From NCBI GenBank assembly GCA_947651335.1, contig CANSYV010000012.1, forward strand, positions 1 through 12,284: a stretch of 12,284 nt of DNA, written 5' to 3'. Each line of letters starts with the position of its first letter. Position 1 is the stretch's first letter. The position numbers and the translations under genes are program-made. The notes under the pieces were generated by a model, which saw only the letters and a program-made list of their open reading frames with translations, was not told the DNA's origin and did no database searches. This document shows, piece after piece, positions 6,673 to 12,284 of the stretch. The stretch is from an uncultured Lachnospiraceae bacterium. GTDB lineage: Bacteria; Bacillota; Clostridia; Lachnospirales; Lachnospiraceae.

Positions 6673-7980
6673 TCACGAATGCTCCCGGTTATACAGGTGT
6701 TCGGATCTTCGTTTTGCGAATATTACATCCACCGGGGAAGGCAGGATATCAGAAGCGCCCTTTTCAATAGCGCAGGCGTATTGTTCCATGTTCCCCTCCT
6801 GGCAGATGGCGGCGAAAGGTATGCCCTGCAGCCAGGAAATGGAGCACATCTGCTGGATTAATTCTCCGCCGTCACCGGATTCCGCAGAGATATCAATATA
6901 CAAAAAGCGAATCTGAGATGAAAATTCCTTCTTGAAATATTCGGCCTCGCCGGGTTCGGCGATAGTCAGAAGGCGGATGCCTTCACTGATGGTATTTATA
7001 ATGCTTCTGGTCTCCCGGCTCTTGCTCAGAAGGAGGACGGTGAAAATTCCTTTTTGAAAATCCGCCAGACTGCTTTCGACTCCATATTCGGCATACTGTC
7101 CTTTTCCATTGCGTTTTGCCTGATACAGAGCCTGGTCAGCCTGTTTGAACAGCTCCTCATAAGTATAGGGCCGGGGGTCTGAGATGACCAGGCCGATGCT
7201 GACAGTCACATTCACAGGCAGAGTGGTGTGAGGCTGGTATTTCAGCAGTTTAGAAAAGTTATCAGCTTTTTGGCGGGCCAGATCCTTCGAAGGAACACCG
7301 ATCATGAAAACAATAAATTCATCACCGCCGATTCTTCCAATAATATCAGTTTTCCGGAAATATCCGGACAACAGCTCCGAGATGGCGCAGATGGTACGGT
7401 CCCCCACCAGGTGGCCTTTGGTATCATTGACATATTTAAAATCATCAATATCTACAATCATCAGGGCATTGTGGCTGGTATTAGTGGCCAGCAGACTGCC
7501 CACCAGGCGTTCTGTGGTGACTTTATTATATAATTCCGTCATCAAGTCCAGTTCGGACTGAGCGCGGAGACTCTCTCTTTCTTTCATAATTTCTTCTACA
7601 TTGTAGGCAGAGAGCACATTATGAACCCGGTAGCGGATGATTTCCTGAATGAACGGCTTGGTAATGTAATCTGTGGCCCCAAGCTGAAAGATCTCCATCT
7701 GGCTCTTAGTGTCGTCGTTAATGGTGATAACGATCACCGGTATACTGCGGAATACAGGGTCAGTGCTTCGGTATTCCAGAACGTCCAGGCCGGTAGCTTT
7801 GGGCATCTGGATATCCAACAGGACAACGGAGATGGCAGAACCATATTGTTTCACCAGTTCTATACACTCTTGTCCATTTTCTGCTTCCAGAATGTCAAAT
7901 TCGTTTTCAAATATGTCTCGCAGCATCTCTCTGTCAATGGCAAAATCATCACTGATCAGCATCAGACCCTTATCGCGCAT
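6673..7980 (-). CDS. Response regulator with receiver, GGDEF diguanylate cyclase and C-terminal receiver-like domain
   Basis: The 435-residue protein makes cyclic di-GMP from two GTP, probably under phosphorylation control. The receiver domain (about 1-125) has the acidic pair D11-D12, phospho-acceptor D56 in LLDIQMP, T86 and K108 in TKPF. A linker helix leads to DLMTELYN, the start of the GGDEF domain (about 143-300). This has IVDIDDFKYVND for metal and substrate, an intact GGDEF at 218-222 and an RKTD inhibitory I-site at 209-212, so product inhibition is likely. The last 130 residues (TVLLLSKSRETRSIINTI through LYIDIS to EKGASDILPSPV) look like a receiver fold without the usual acidic pair, probably a pseudo-receiver. 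The start at 7980 has AAGGGGGAA 6 nt upstream. An ATG at 8064 is in frame but lies upstream of the predicted transcript start. No histidine kinase is adjacent. Confidence 0.92.
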   Translation of the reverse strand: MRDKGLMLISDDFAIDREMLRDIFENEFDILEAENGQECIELVKQYGSAISVVLLDIQMPKATGLDVLEYRSTDPVFRSIPVIVITINDDTKSQMEIFQLGATDYITKPFIQEIIRYRVHNVLSAYNVEEIMKERESLRAQSELDLMTELYNKVTTERLVGSLLATNTSHNALMIVDIDDFKYVNDTKGHLVGDRTICAISELLSGYFRKTDIIGRIGGDEFIVFMIGVPSKDLARQKADNFSKLLKYQPHTTLPVNVTVSIGLVISDPRPYTYEELFKQADQALYQAKRNGKGQYAEYGVESSLADFQKGIFTVLLLSKSRETRSIINTISEGIRLLTIAEPGEAEYFKKEFSSQIRFLYIDISAESGDGGELIQQMCSISWLQGIPFAAICQEGNMEQYACAIEKGASDILPSPVDVIFAKRRSEHLYNREHS

Positions 7981-8034
7981 TGCTATTCCCCCTTTACATA
8001 CATCCGTGAAAGGATGCGGTCTCTCTAATGGTTT

Positions 8035-8064
8035 ATTATACCAGAGATTATGTACAGTTGCCAT
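8035..8064 (-). promoter_or_regulatory. Candidate sigma-A promoter with extended -10 for the GGDEF gene
   Basis: On the minus strand, TATAAT (8040-8035) is a perfect -10 box. It is preceded by TGG, forming the extended TGn motif. ATGGCA (8064-8059) lies 18 bp upstream as a four-of-six -35. Transcription would begin near 8028, about 48 nt before the ATG at 7980. A short CATCC/GGATG inverted repeat (8001-8016) lies in the leader; no riboswitch is recognised. Confidence 0.65.
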
Positions 8065-8181
8065 AGAAAAGTGAATGTTGGGGATGAATTTGGCAAATGT
8101 ATGAAATAAACAAAGAGAAATTGGTTATCTTAATGGATGTAGTGTGATGCATTGATGACGGAATGATTCAGGAGGGCGTAC

Positions 8182-8943
8182 ATGGTTCTGTATGAAGTGA
8201 AAAATTATGAGGAAATGAGCAGAAAGGCGGCGGCAGTAATCGCGGCTCAGGTGGTGCTGAAACCAGACGCGGTGCTGGGGCTGGCCACTGGCTCCACGCC
8301 TCTGGGAGCATATGAACAGCTGGTGAAGTGGCATCAGAAGAAAGAAGTGGATTTTTCCGGGATATCCAGTGTAAATCTTGATGAATATAAAGGGCTGGGG
8401 GGAGATAACCGGCAGAGCTACCGTTATTTTATGGATACGAATTTATTCCAGCACATTAATATTGAAAAATCCAGGACCTTTGTTCCTGACGGCCTGGAAC
8501 CAGATTCCGTGAAAGCGTGCCGGGCATATGATGAGGTGATTGAAAAATTGGGAGGCATTGACCTTCAGATTCTGGGGATTGGCGCCAACGGACATATCGG
8601 ATTCAATGAGCCGGGGGAATCATTTGAAAAAGGCACCCACTGTGTGGACCTGGCAGAGAGCACCATACAGGCCAATGCCAGGTTCTTCCAAAGCCTGGAT
8701 GAAGTGCCCAGACAGGCATATACTATGGGAATGAAGGGCATCTTAAGTGCCAGGAAGATTCTGCTTCTGGCTGCAGGGGAGCCGAAAGCGGACGCCTTAT
8801 ACCAGGCGCTGTGCGGGCCGGTTACCCCTCAGCTTCCGGCGTCTATTCTGCAGCTTCACAGGGACGTGGCGGTGATTGCGGACCAGGGCGCGTGCGCGCG
8901 GCTCCACGGACAGGGGGCGGCTTCTTATTTTCTGCGCAGATGA
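8182..8943 (+). CDS. nagB: Glucosamine-6-phosphate deaminase
   Basis: The 253-residue protein is the usual length for Gram-positive NagB. It converts glucosamine 6-phosphate to fructose 6-phosphate and ammonia in the cytoplasm, linking amino-sugar catabolism to glycolysis. The phosphate-binding loop LGLATGSTP lies at 32-40. NLDEYKGL contains the catalytic D67. LGIGANGHIGFNEPG (131-145) holds H138 and E143, the ring-opening pair, with N136 where E. coli has Asp141, as is common in Firmicutes. ILLLAAGEPKA is also conserved. AGGAGGG at 8170-8175 fixes the start. No nagA or amino-sugar transporter is in the window, so it appears monocistronic here. Its last 19 bp overlap the 3' end of the leftward barstar gene. 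No convincing promoter with correct spacing was found in 8065-8181; that gap also holds the divergent GGDEF promoter. Confidence 0.96.
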   Translation: MVLYEVKNYEEMSRKAAAVIAAQVVLKPDAVLGLATGSTPLGAYEQLVKWHQKKEVDFSGISSVNLDEYKGLGGDNRQSYRYFMDTNLFQHINIEKSRTFVPDGLEPDSVKACRAYDEVIEKLGGIDLQILGIGANGHIGFNEPGESFEKGTHCVDLAESTIQANARFFQSLDEVPRQAYTMGMKGILSARKILLLAAGEPKADALYQALCGPVTPQLPASILQLHRDVAVIADQGACARLHGQGAASYFLRR

Positions 8944-9194
8944 AACCAATGGTTTTCATCTTCCGCCCTGGACAGTACGTGGGAACACCGGGTTCCATAA
9001 TCCCCCAGCTGTTCCATCAGCTGTTCCCAATGTGAAACCACAAGCACAGTGTCTTCGTGGATATCCATCAGACAGTCGTACAAAGCGTCCAGGTTGGAAC
9101 CATACCAGGCAGGGAAGCCCAGCTCCATAGACAGTCTGTCATGGAGCTGCTTTCTGTCAGTGATTTGGCAGCCGTCCAGTCTTACTTCAATCAT
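8925..9194 (-). CDS. Barstar-family ribonuclease inhibitor (barnase immunity protein)
   Basis: This 89-residue protein matches the size and sequence of barstar, the cytoplasmic inhibitor that blocks the barnase active site. The core inhibitory helix is visible as FPAWYGSNLDALYDCL (27-42). D36 and D40 correspond to barstar Asp35 and Asp39, the residues that occupy the RNase phosphate site. Tyr29 is Trp and Trp38 is Tyr here. By eye alignment, the position of barstar Glu76 is Arg69 (YGTRCSHVLSRA). The start at 9194 is chosen because family similarity begins with MIEVRLDG and AGAGG lies 6-7 nt upstream. Upstream in-frame ATGs at 9221 and 9206 lack such a site. The ATG overlaps the stop of the barnase gene (ATGATTGA, 8 bp), so the two are probably translationally coupled and co-regulated. 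The 3' end overlaps nagB by 19 bp. Confidence 0.9.
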   Translation of the reverse strand: MIEVRLDGCQITDRKQLHDRLSMELGFPAWYGSNLDALYDCLMDIHEDTVLVVSHWEQLMEQLGDYGTRCSHVLSRAEDENHWFHLRRK

Positions 9195-9684
9195 TTCCTT
9201 CCTCTCCATATAAAAGTTCAAAAGAGCTGTAATGGTCTTCTGTATAATAAATCAGACCATCATTGGAAAATACAATCCTCTTCGCGCCCCGGCTGCCGGC
9301 CCCCAGGGTGTCAATATCACATTCCTGATAGGTCCGCCCTTCTTTCTCAGGCAGGAGACCTTCATAATTTCCAAAACGATTCCCGCCGATACATTTTCCC
9401 GGCGCATAGGGCTCAAGAGAGCCGCCTTCCCAGCCCAGTTCCTCCGCTTCCTGTTTCGTGATATAATTCTCAGGCAGACAGCCATATAACTGCAGATACA
9501 GCGCCACATCTTCCCTGGAATCGTAGACGCCGTCCTGGGGCAGTTCTTCAGCGGCAGATACGGTTTCATCCGCCTGGACAGGGGGCGCGGAGGATTCCGG
9601 AAGACTGGCAGACTGCTTTGGACTGCACGCGGATAGAAGGATGGCAAGTAAAAATGTTAAAAATAGATAGATTCTTTTTCTCAA
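9187..9684 (-). CDS. Lipoprotein ribonuclease of the barnase (microbial RNase N1/T1) family
   Basis: The 165-residue protein opens with MRKRIYLFLTFLLAILLSAC, a lipoprotein signal peptide with the LSAC lipobox and lipidated Cys20. A flexible Ser/Pro/Ala-rich linker (21-52) follows, then a barnase domain (53-160). Barnase landmarks are clear: ITKQEAEELGW, PGKCIGGNRF, EGRTYQECDID, KRIVFSNDGLIYYTEDHY. The general base Glu73 corresponds to E121, the general acid His102 to H151, and K27, R83 and R87 to K77, R132 and R136, so RNA cleavage is likely retained. Asp54 is N102 and Arg59 is Y107. The start is TTG at 9684 with GAGGT 7 nt upstream, which gives a clean signal peptide. ATGs at 9711 and 9705 have no ribosome site. 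It lies 35 bp after the serine hydrolase gene and overlaps its barstar by 8 bp. The predicted site of action is the outer face of the membrane or the exterior. Confidence 0.9.
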   Translation of the reverse strand: MRKRIYLFLTFLLAILLSACSPKQSASLPESSAPPVQADETVSAAEELPQDGVYDSREDVALYLQLYGCLPENYITKQEAEELGWEGGSLEPYAPGKCIGGNRFGNYEGLLPEKEGRTYQECDIDTLGAGSRGAKRIVFSNDGLIYYTEDHYSSFELLYGEEGND

Positions 9685-9696
9685 TTCTGGTACCTC
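9685..9696 (-). promoter_or_regulatory. Ribosome binding site fixing the TTG start of the barnase gene
   Basis: GAGGT (9696-9692) lies 7 nt from TTG at 9684. Using this start puts the signal peptide MRKRIYLFL directly at the N-terminus. The upstream ATGs at 9711 and 9705 would add nine or seven residues with no Shine-Dalgarno support. Confidence 0.7.
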
Positions 9697-9719
9697 ACAT
9701 TTCATAGCCAAACGCGTGT

Positions 9720-10817
9720 TTATCCCATCAAATTATACACTGTTTCTGACAAGGAGTTTATAAATAACCGGGATGAATACGCATCGCTGAGATTTTCAGA
9801 CATTACGCATAATACATAGGCGCCTGAGGGATGGAAGATAATTGCCGCATCATTTTCCACAAAGTCAAGTTCTCCTGTCTTATTTGCAGTTTCCACCCCT
9901 GACGGTACACCGGCCGGGATCTTGCTTCTGCGTTCCTGCTGCTTCATATATTGAAGAATCTGACTGGACCCTGCCAGGCTTCCATTATAAATGGACATGA
10001 GGAAATTCCCGCAATCCTGTACAGAGGTATAATTATCATCCAGGTCATTGGGCTGAAGCATCAGCCGTCCCATATGTGTCTCAGAAAATCCATGATTCAT
10101 GCAGTATTCGTTGATAACCGCCATTCCGGCCTGGGCATCCCCGCCCCCTAATACGGCCACCAGGGAATTGCAGGCAGTATTATCACTCACGGAAATCATC
10201 GAACTGATCTGGGACTCATATGGGCTTGTATCCCCCATGGTCTCATACATGCACCCTGCCACAAACAGCTTAATCAGACTGGCGGCCTGCATGCTGTGGT
10301 TATTCACCTGGGAGAGAGCGCCGTCTGATATGCGTCCGGCACTGACGGCCACCGATCCGCCTGCTGTGTACTGGGACGCAATCAGATCTTGTATGGGTCC
10401 ATCTAATGATGATGCGGTGCCGATGCCGCTGTCACTGGCATTGGAAGCGGGCGGTTCCAGGACTGCCTCATTTTCCAGAGTATCCGGGGTGTTTTCTGGC
10501 GCTGCTGTTTCCTGGGTGGCTGTTGGAACCATAGTGACCAGGGCATTTTCCTCATCTGTGTTTTTACGCTTCTTTTTCTTTTTTGATTTGTCTGCCGCGT
10601 CTTTTTTTGAAGCGCTATCAGAAATAGATCCTTTTACTTCAACCGGAGGCGCTTTTTCGCTCTCTGCCATATTGACAGAAGAAGTTTCTTCTTTTGCCGT
10701 TTCATCTTCCGGGTAAAGGGTTTTGGCGGCAAATATAATCAGTCCGGCAGCCAGTACACCGGCAGCTATAAACATTACCAGCTTTATAAAAAGTTCTCTT
10801 ATTTTCTCTTTCAACAT
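9720..10817 (-). CDS. Membrane-anchored class A beta-lactamase-like serine hydrolase
   Basis: The 365-residue protein has an N-terminal membrane helix (about 12-32) with an extracytoplasmic body. A long low-complexity stretch (33-135) follows, rich in Ser, Thr, Glu and Ala and including a basic run of lysines at about 78-85. The catalytic domain (about 137-365) carries all three penicilloyl-serine hydrolase motifs: SLIK (180-183) with the nucleophile Ser180, SDN (211-213) and KTG (313-315). The omega-loop region (LMLQPNDLDDNYTS) has no E-x-x-L-N, so the deacylating Glu166 of true class A beta-lactamases is not seen. It is therefore more likely to act on or bind peptidoglycan stem peptides than to give drug resistance, though this is inference. 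AAGAGG precedes the ATG and overlaps the stop of the SH3 gene 9 bp upstream. It is the second gene of the leftward operon, before barnase. Confidence 0.87.
   Translation of the reverse strand: MLKEKIRELFIKLVMFIAAGVLAAGLIIFAAKTLYPEDETAKEETSSVNMAESEKAPPVEVKGSISDSASKKDAADKSKKKKKRKNTDEENALVTMVPTATQETAAPENTPDTLENEAVLEPPASNASDSGIGTASSLDGPIQDLIASQYTAGGSVAVSAGRISDGALSQVNNHSMQAASLIKLFVAGCMYETMGDTSPYESQISSMISVSDNTACNSLVAVLGGGDAQAGMAVINEYCMNHGFSETHMGRLMLQPNDLDDNYTSVQDCGNFLMSIYNGSLAGSSQILQYMKQQERRSKIPAGVPSGVETANKTGELDFVENDAAIIFHPSGAYVLCVMSENLSDAYSSRLFINSLSETVYNLMG
9732..9737 (-). promoter_or_regulatory. Possible internal -10 box ahead of barnase-barstar
   Basis: TATAAT is present on the minus strand near the 3' end of the serine hydrolase gene, about 48 nt before the barnase TTG. 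TTGTCA is nearby, but only 9 bp upstream, so there is no correctly spaced -35. The hexamer falls in codons for VYN and may be chance. Confidence 0.2.
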
Positions 10818-10826
10818 GATGTCCTC

Positions 10827-12173
10827 TTATCTCAGGTATTCGCTGTTTACATACCCTTCCTGGTTCAGGCTGGGCACATATACATACCAATATTGTCCTG
10901 GTGATGTACTGATCACATCTACCTCCGCCCCATTGGCAATTTTGCCGATTTCGTTGGACGAATCAAAGGCTGTGTCATTTCTAAGGGCCAGGTATCCAGA
11001 AGCTACATTCGCGTAATATACCCCCGCATAGGAACGGGCAGGGGGGCTTTGGCTCCGGCTGGGCGCAGGCGCTGACGTTGTAAGATAGCTGCTGTTGGTA
11101 TACCCGTACATTCCCAGTGACGGGCTGTATACGTACCAGTATGTCTCGCTTGTGTCTATTGCCCAGACATAGTCCCCATTGTTTATTTTTCCTATTTCAT
11201 TTGAGCTGTTGAATGCTTTGGCATTGCGCAGTGCCAGATAACCTGTCTGGACAGAAGCATAATACTGTCCCAGATGGGTGGCCGGTGCTGCTGCGGGACC
11301 GCAGGCCTTATTCTGCGCCCCGGCAGCCTGTGTGGGTGCCGCCGGCTGAGGCGTTGCTGCTGCCGGCGTAGAAGCATCAGCAGTCTTCACTTTCTTACTG
11401 GATAATTTTGAGCTCTCTACATAGCCGTATGTTTTGGAATTACCTGCGTAGATATAGTCGAAATCACCTGACATATCTGCCATCAATGTAACCTTCTGCC
11501 CTCTTTCCAGGATACCCACTGCCGCCGCGTCTCCTTTCGGCAGACTGCGGATGGTGGCAGTCTTCCCCTCTTTAATGTTTACATATTTTGTCACAGGTTC
11601 TGCCACTGCGTCTTTGTCGTTTGTGAGATAATAATTGGGCATATACCCGATCACATCTTCTGCCTTTATGTAAACCTTCCAATACTCATCTTCTTCTTTG
11701 TCGATCAGTGAAATCTTTTCCCCGTTAGAAAGCTTCGTCAACACATCGCTTTCTTCATCGGGATTCTCACGCACCTTCACAACATCTTTGCAGCCTGTAA
11801 CGTAGTAATCCCCGATGGTATCAACTTTATTCTCTTTGGCGCTGGACAACATTACGCCTCCAAAGATTACTGCGCCCAAAACTCCAATCCCTGCGGCTGC
11901 TCCCCACATGATTGCGGTGGGAGAGGGCTTATAACTCCTGGTGTGGTTCCTGGCACTGCTCTTTCCGCCCCCGGATTGATAGTCAGGATACCTTGGATTA
12001 TCATGGGAGTACCCAGTCTGGCCCCTGGCATACCCGGCAGGATTGGAATTGCCGGACTGGGTTTTGGAATACTCCGTATGATGATTTGTATGCGTATTGT
12101 TTAAGGGCTTTCCACAATTGGGGCATATTTTCCAATCAGCGTTTACTTCTTTACCGCATTTAGTACAAAACAT
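10827..12173 (-). CDS. Zinc-ribbon, single-TM protein with four bacterial SH3 domains
   Basis: The 448-residue protein begins MFCTKCGKEV...ICPNCGKP, a zinc ribbon with cysteines 3, 6, 17 and 20. A Gly/Ser/Tyr/Asn-rich linker follows, then one membrane helix (about 88-110) that should place the ribbon in the cytoplasm and the rest outside. Four SH3-like repeats come next: about 121-183, 195-257, 303-364 and 386-447. The last two are near copies (GYLALRN..F.SSNEIGKI.NG, then YWYVY.PSL...GY.NS.YL), separated by Pro/Ala/Ser linkers, and represent a recent internal duplication. Bacterial SH3 domains usually bind peptidoglycan or wall peptides, so a wall-sensing or anchoring role is inferred. No enzymatic domain is seen. 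GGAGG lies 7 nt before the ATG, inside a 39-bp inverted repeat. It is the first gene of the operon and its stop is 9 bp from the serine hydrolase start. Confidence 0.88.
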   Translation of the reverse strand: MFCTKCGKEVNADWKICPNCGKPLNNTHTNHHTEYSKTQSGNSNPAGYARGQTGYSHDNPRYPDYQSGGGKSSARNHTRSYKPSPTAIMWGAAAGIGVLGAVIFGGVMLSSAKENKVDTIGDYYVTGCKDVVKVRENPDEESDVLTKLSNGEKISLIDKEEDEYWKVYIKAEDVIGYMPNYYLTNDKDAVAEPVTKYVNIKEGKTATIRSLPKGDAAAVGILERGQKVTLMADMSGDFDYIYAGNSKTYGYVESSKLSSKKVKTADASTPAAATPQPAAPTQAAGAQNKACGPAAAPATHLGQYYASVQTGYLALRNAKAFNSSNEIGKINNGDYVWAIDTSETYWYVYSPSLGMYGYTNSSYLTTSAPAPSRSQSPPARSYAGVYYANVASGYLALRNDTAFDSSNEIGKIANGAEVDVISTSPGQYWYVYVPSLNQEGYVNSEYLR

Positions 12174-12284
12174 ATCTTTTCCTCCATAACTTATTTGACA
12201 TTTTTACCAATTAGTACACCGTTTCGTAGATACTCGGATACTAAGTGGTAAAAATGTCAAATAAGTTATGGAGGAAAAGATATG
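12171..12284. repeat. Perfect 39-bp inverted repeat with 36-bp centre covering the SH3 gene leader
   Basis: Bases 12171-12209 are the exact reverse complement of 12246-12284. After one mismatch (12210/12245) six more bases pair (TTAGTA 12211-12216 with TACTAA 12239-12244). Each arm contains an ATG, GGAGG and a TTGACA hexamer pointing inward (12195-12200 on plus, 12260-12255 on minus). No -10 box stands at a proper distance from either TTGACA. The right arm runs to the last base of the window, so its true length is unknown. Explanations include head-to-head paralogous genes, an invertible segment, or an assembly foldback at a contig end. Confidence 0.9.
12270..12284 (+). promoter_or_regulatory. 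Ribosome site and ATG of a rightward gene running out of the window
   Basis: GGAGG (12270-12274) lies 7 nt from ATG (12282-12284), the mirror image of the SH3 gene start. Only the start codon is inside the window, so the product cannot be seen. By symmetry it may encode a paralogue of the zinc-ribbon SH3 protein. Confidence 0.45.

Noticed and set aside
8065..8181. Riboswitch or NagR operator ahead of nagB
   Set aside because: No glmS/NagR-like palindrome or structured leader could be recognised, and the -35-like TTGGCA at 8090 has no -10 partner at proper spacing.
10099..10716. 205-codon plus-strand open frame
   Set aside because: It is antisense to the serine hydrolase gene, whose SLIK, SDN and KTG motifs prove the minus-strand frame.
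9720..10817. Functional beta-lactamase resistance gene
   Set aside because: The Glu166 motif was not found, and the long linker and operon context point away from drug resistance.
12171..12284. Terminal inverted repeats of an insertion sequence, or a terminator
   Set aside because: There is no transposase between the arms (36 bp only) and no target-site duplication. The arms contain ribosome sites and start codons, and there is no U-run terminator context.

Overview
The window looks like chromosomal DNA of a spore-forming Clostridia member, most likely Lachnospiraceae. The reasons are a sigma-K sporulation factor, a Gram-positive SwrC-like RND pump, strong AGGAGG-type ribosome sites mixed with TTG starts, moderate GC, and the family resemblance of every protein. 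This placement is inference from the sequence alone.

Left part (1-2494): a decayed IS200/IS605-type TnpB relic abuts a U32-family (probable TrhP, tRNA hydroxylation) gene. That gene runs tail-to-tail into sigK with a 27-bp overlap. sigK encodes a form with no pro-sequence. It begins at TTG behind a good Shine-Dalgarno site and a sigma-K/sigma-E-like promoter. The intergenic DNA upstream of sigK also carries the promoter of a divergent RND pump, with a small palindrome at the expected transcription start.

Centre (2495-8943): a 1342-residue RND permease carries an extra domain of about 310 residues, made of heptad-like Gly/Leu/Gln/Glu-rich coiled coil, in its first extracytoplasmic loop. A bidirectional terminator follows it. 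Facing it is a response regulator with an intact GGDEF diguanylate cyclase and a C-terminal domain that looks like a second, degenerate receiver. Divergent from that is nagB (glucosamine-6-phosphate deaminase).

Right part (8925-12284): a tight leftward four-gene operon. It encodes, in order of transcription, a zinc-ribbon/one-TM/four-SH3 protein, a membrane-anchored class A beta-lactamase-like serine hydrolase, a lipoprotein barnase-family ribonuclease, and a barstar-family inhibitor whose start overlaps the barnase stop by 8 bp. The first three are predicted to sit on or outside the membrane and the barstar in the cytoplasm, so the operon looks like an envelope-associated RNase/immunity system combined with wall-binding functions. 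The barnase keeps its general base and acid but has changed residues at two barstar-contact positions, and the barstar appears changed at a matching contact. The window ends in a perfect 39-bp inverted repeat. It holds the ribosome site and ATG of the SH3 gene and a mirror-image ribosome site plus ATG for a rightward gene outside the window.

The most unusual items are the lipoprotein barnase/barstar operon, the RND pump with a giant coiled-coil insertion, the REC-GGDEF-pseudoREC protein, and the terminal inverted repeat.
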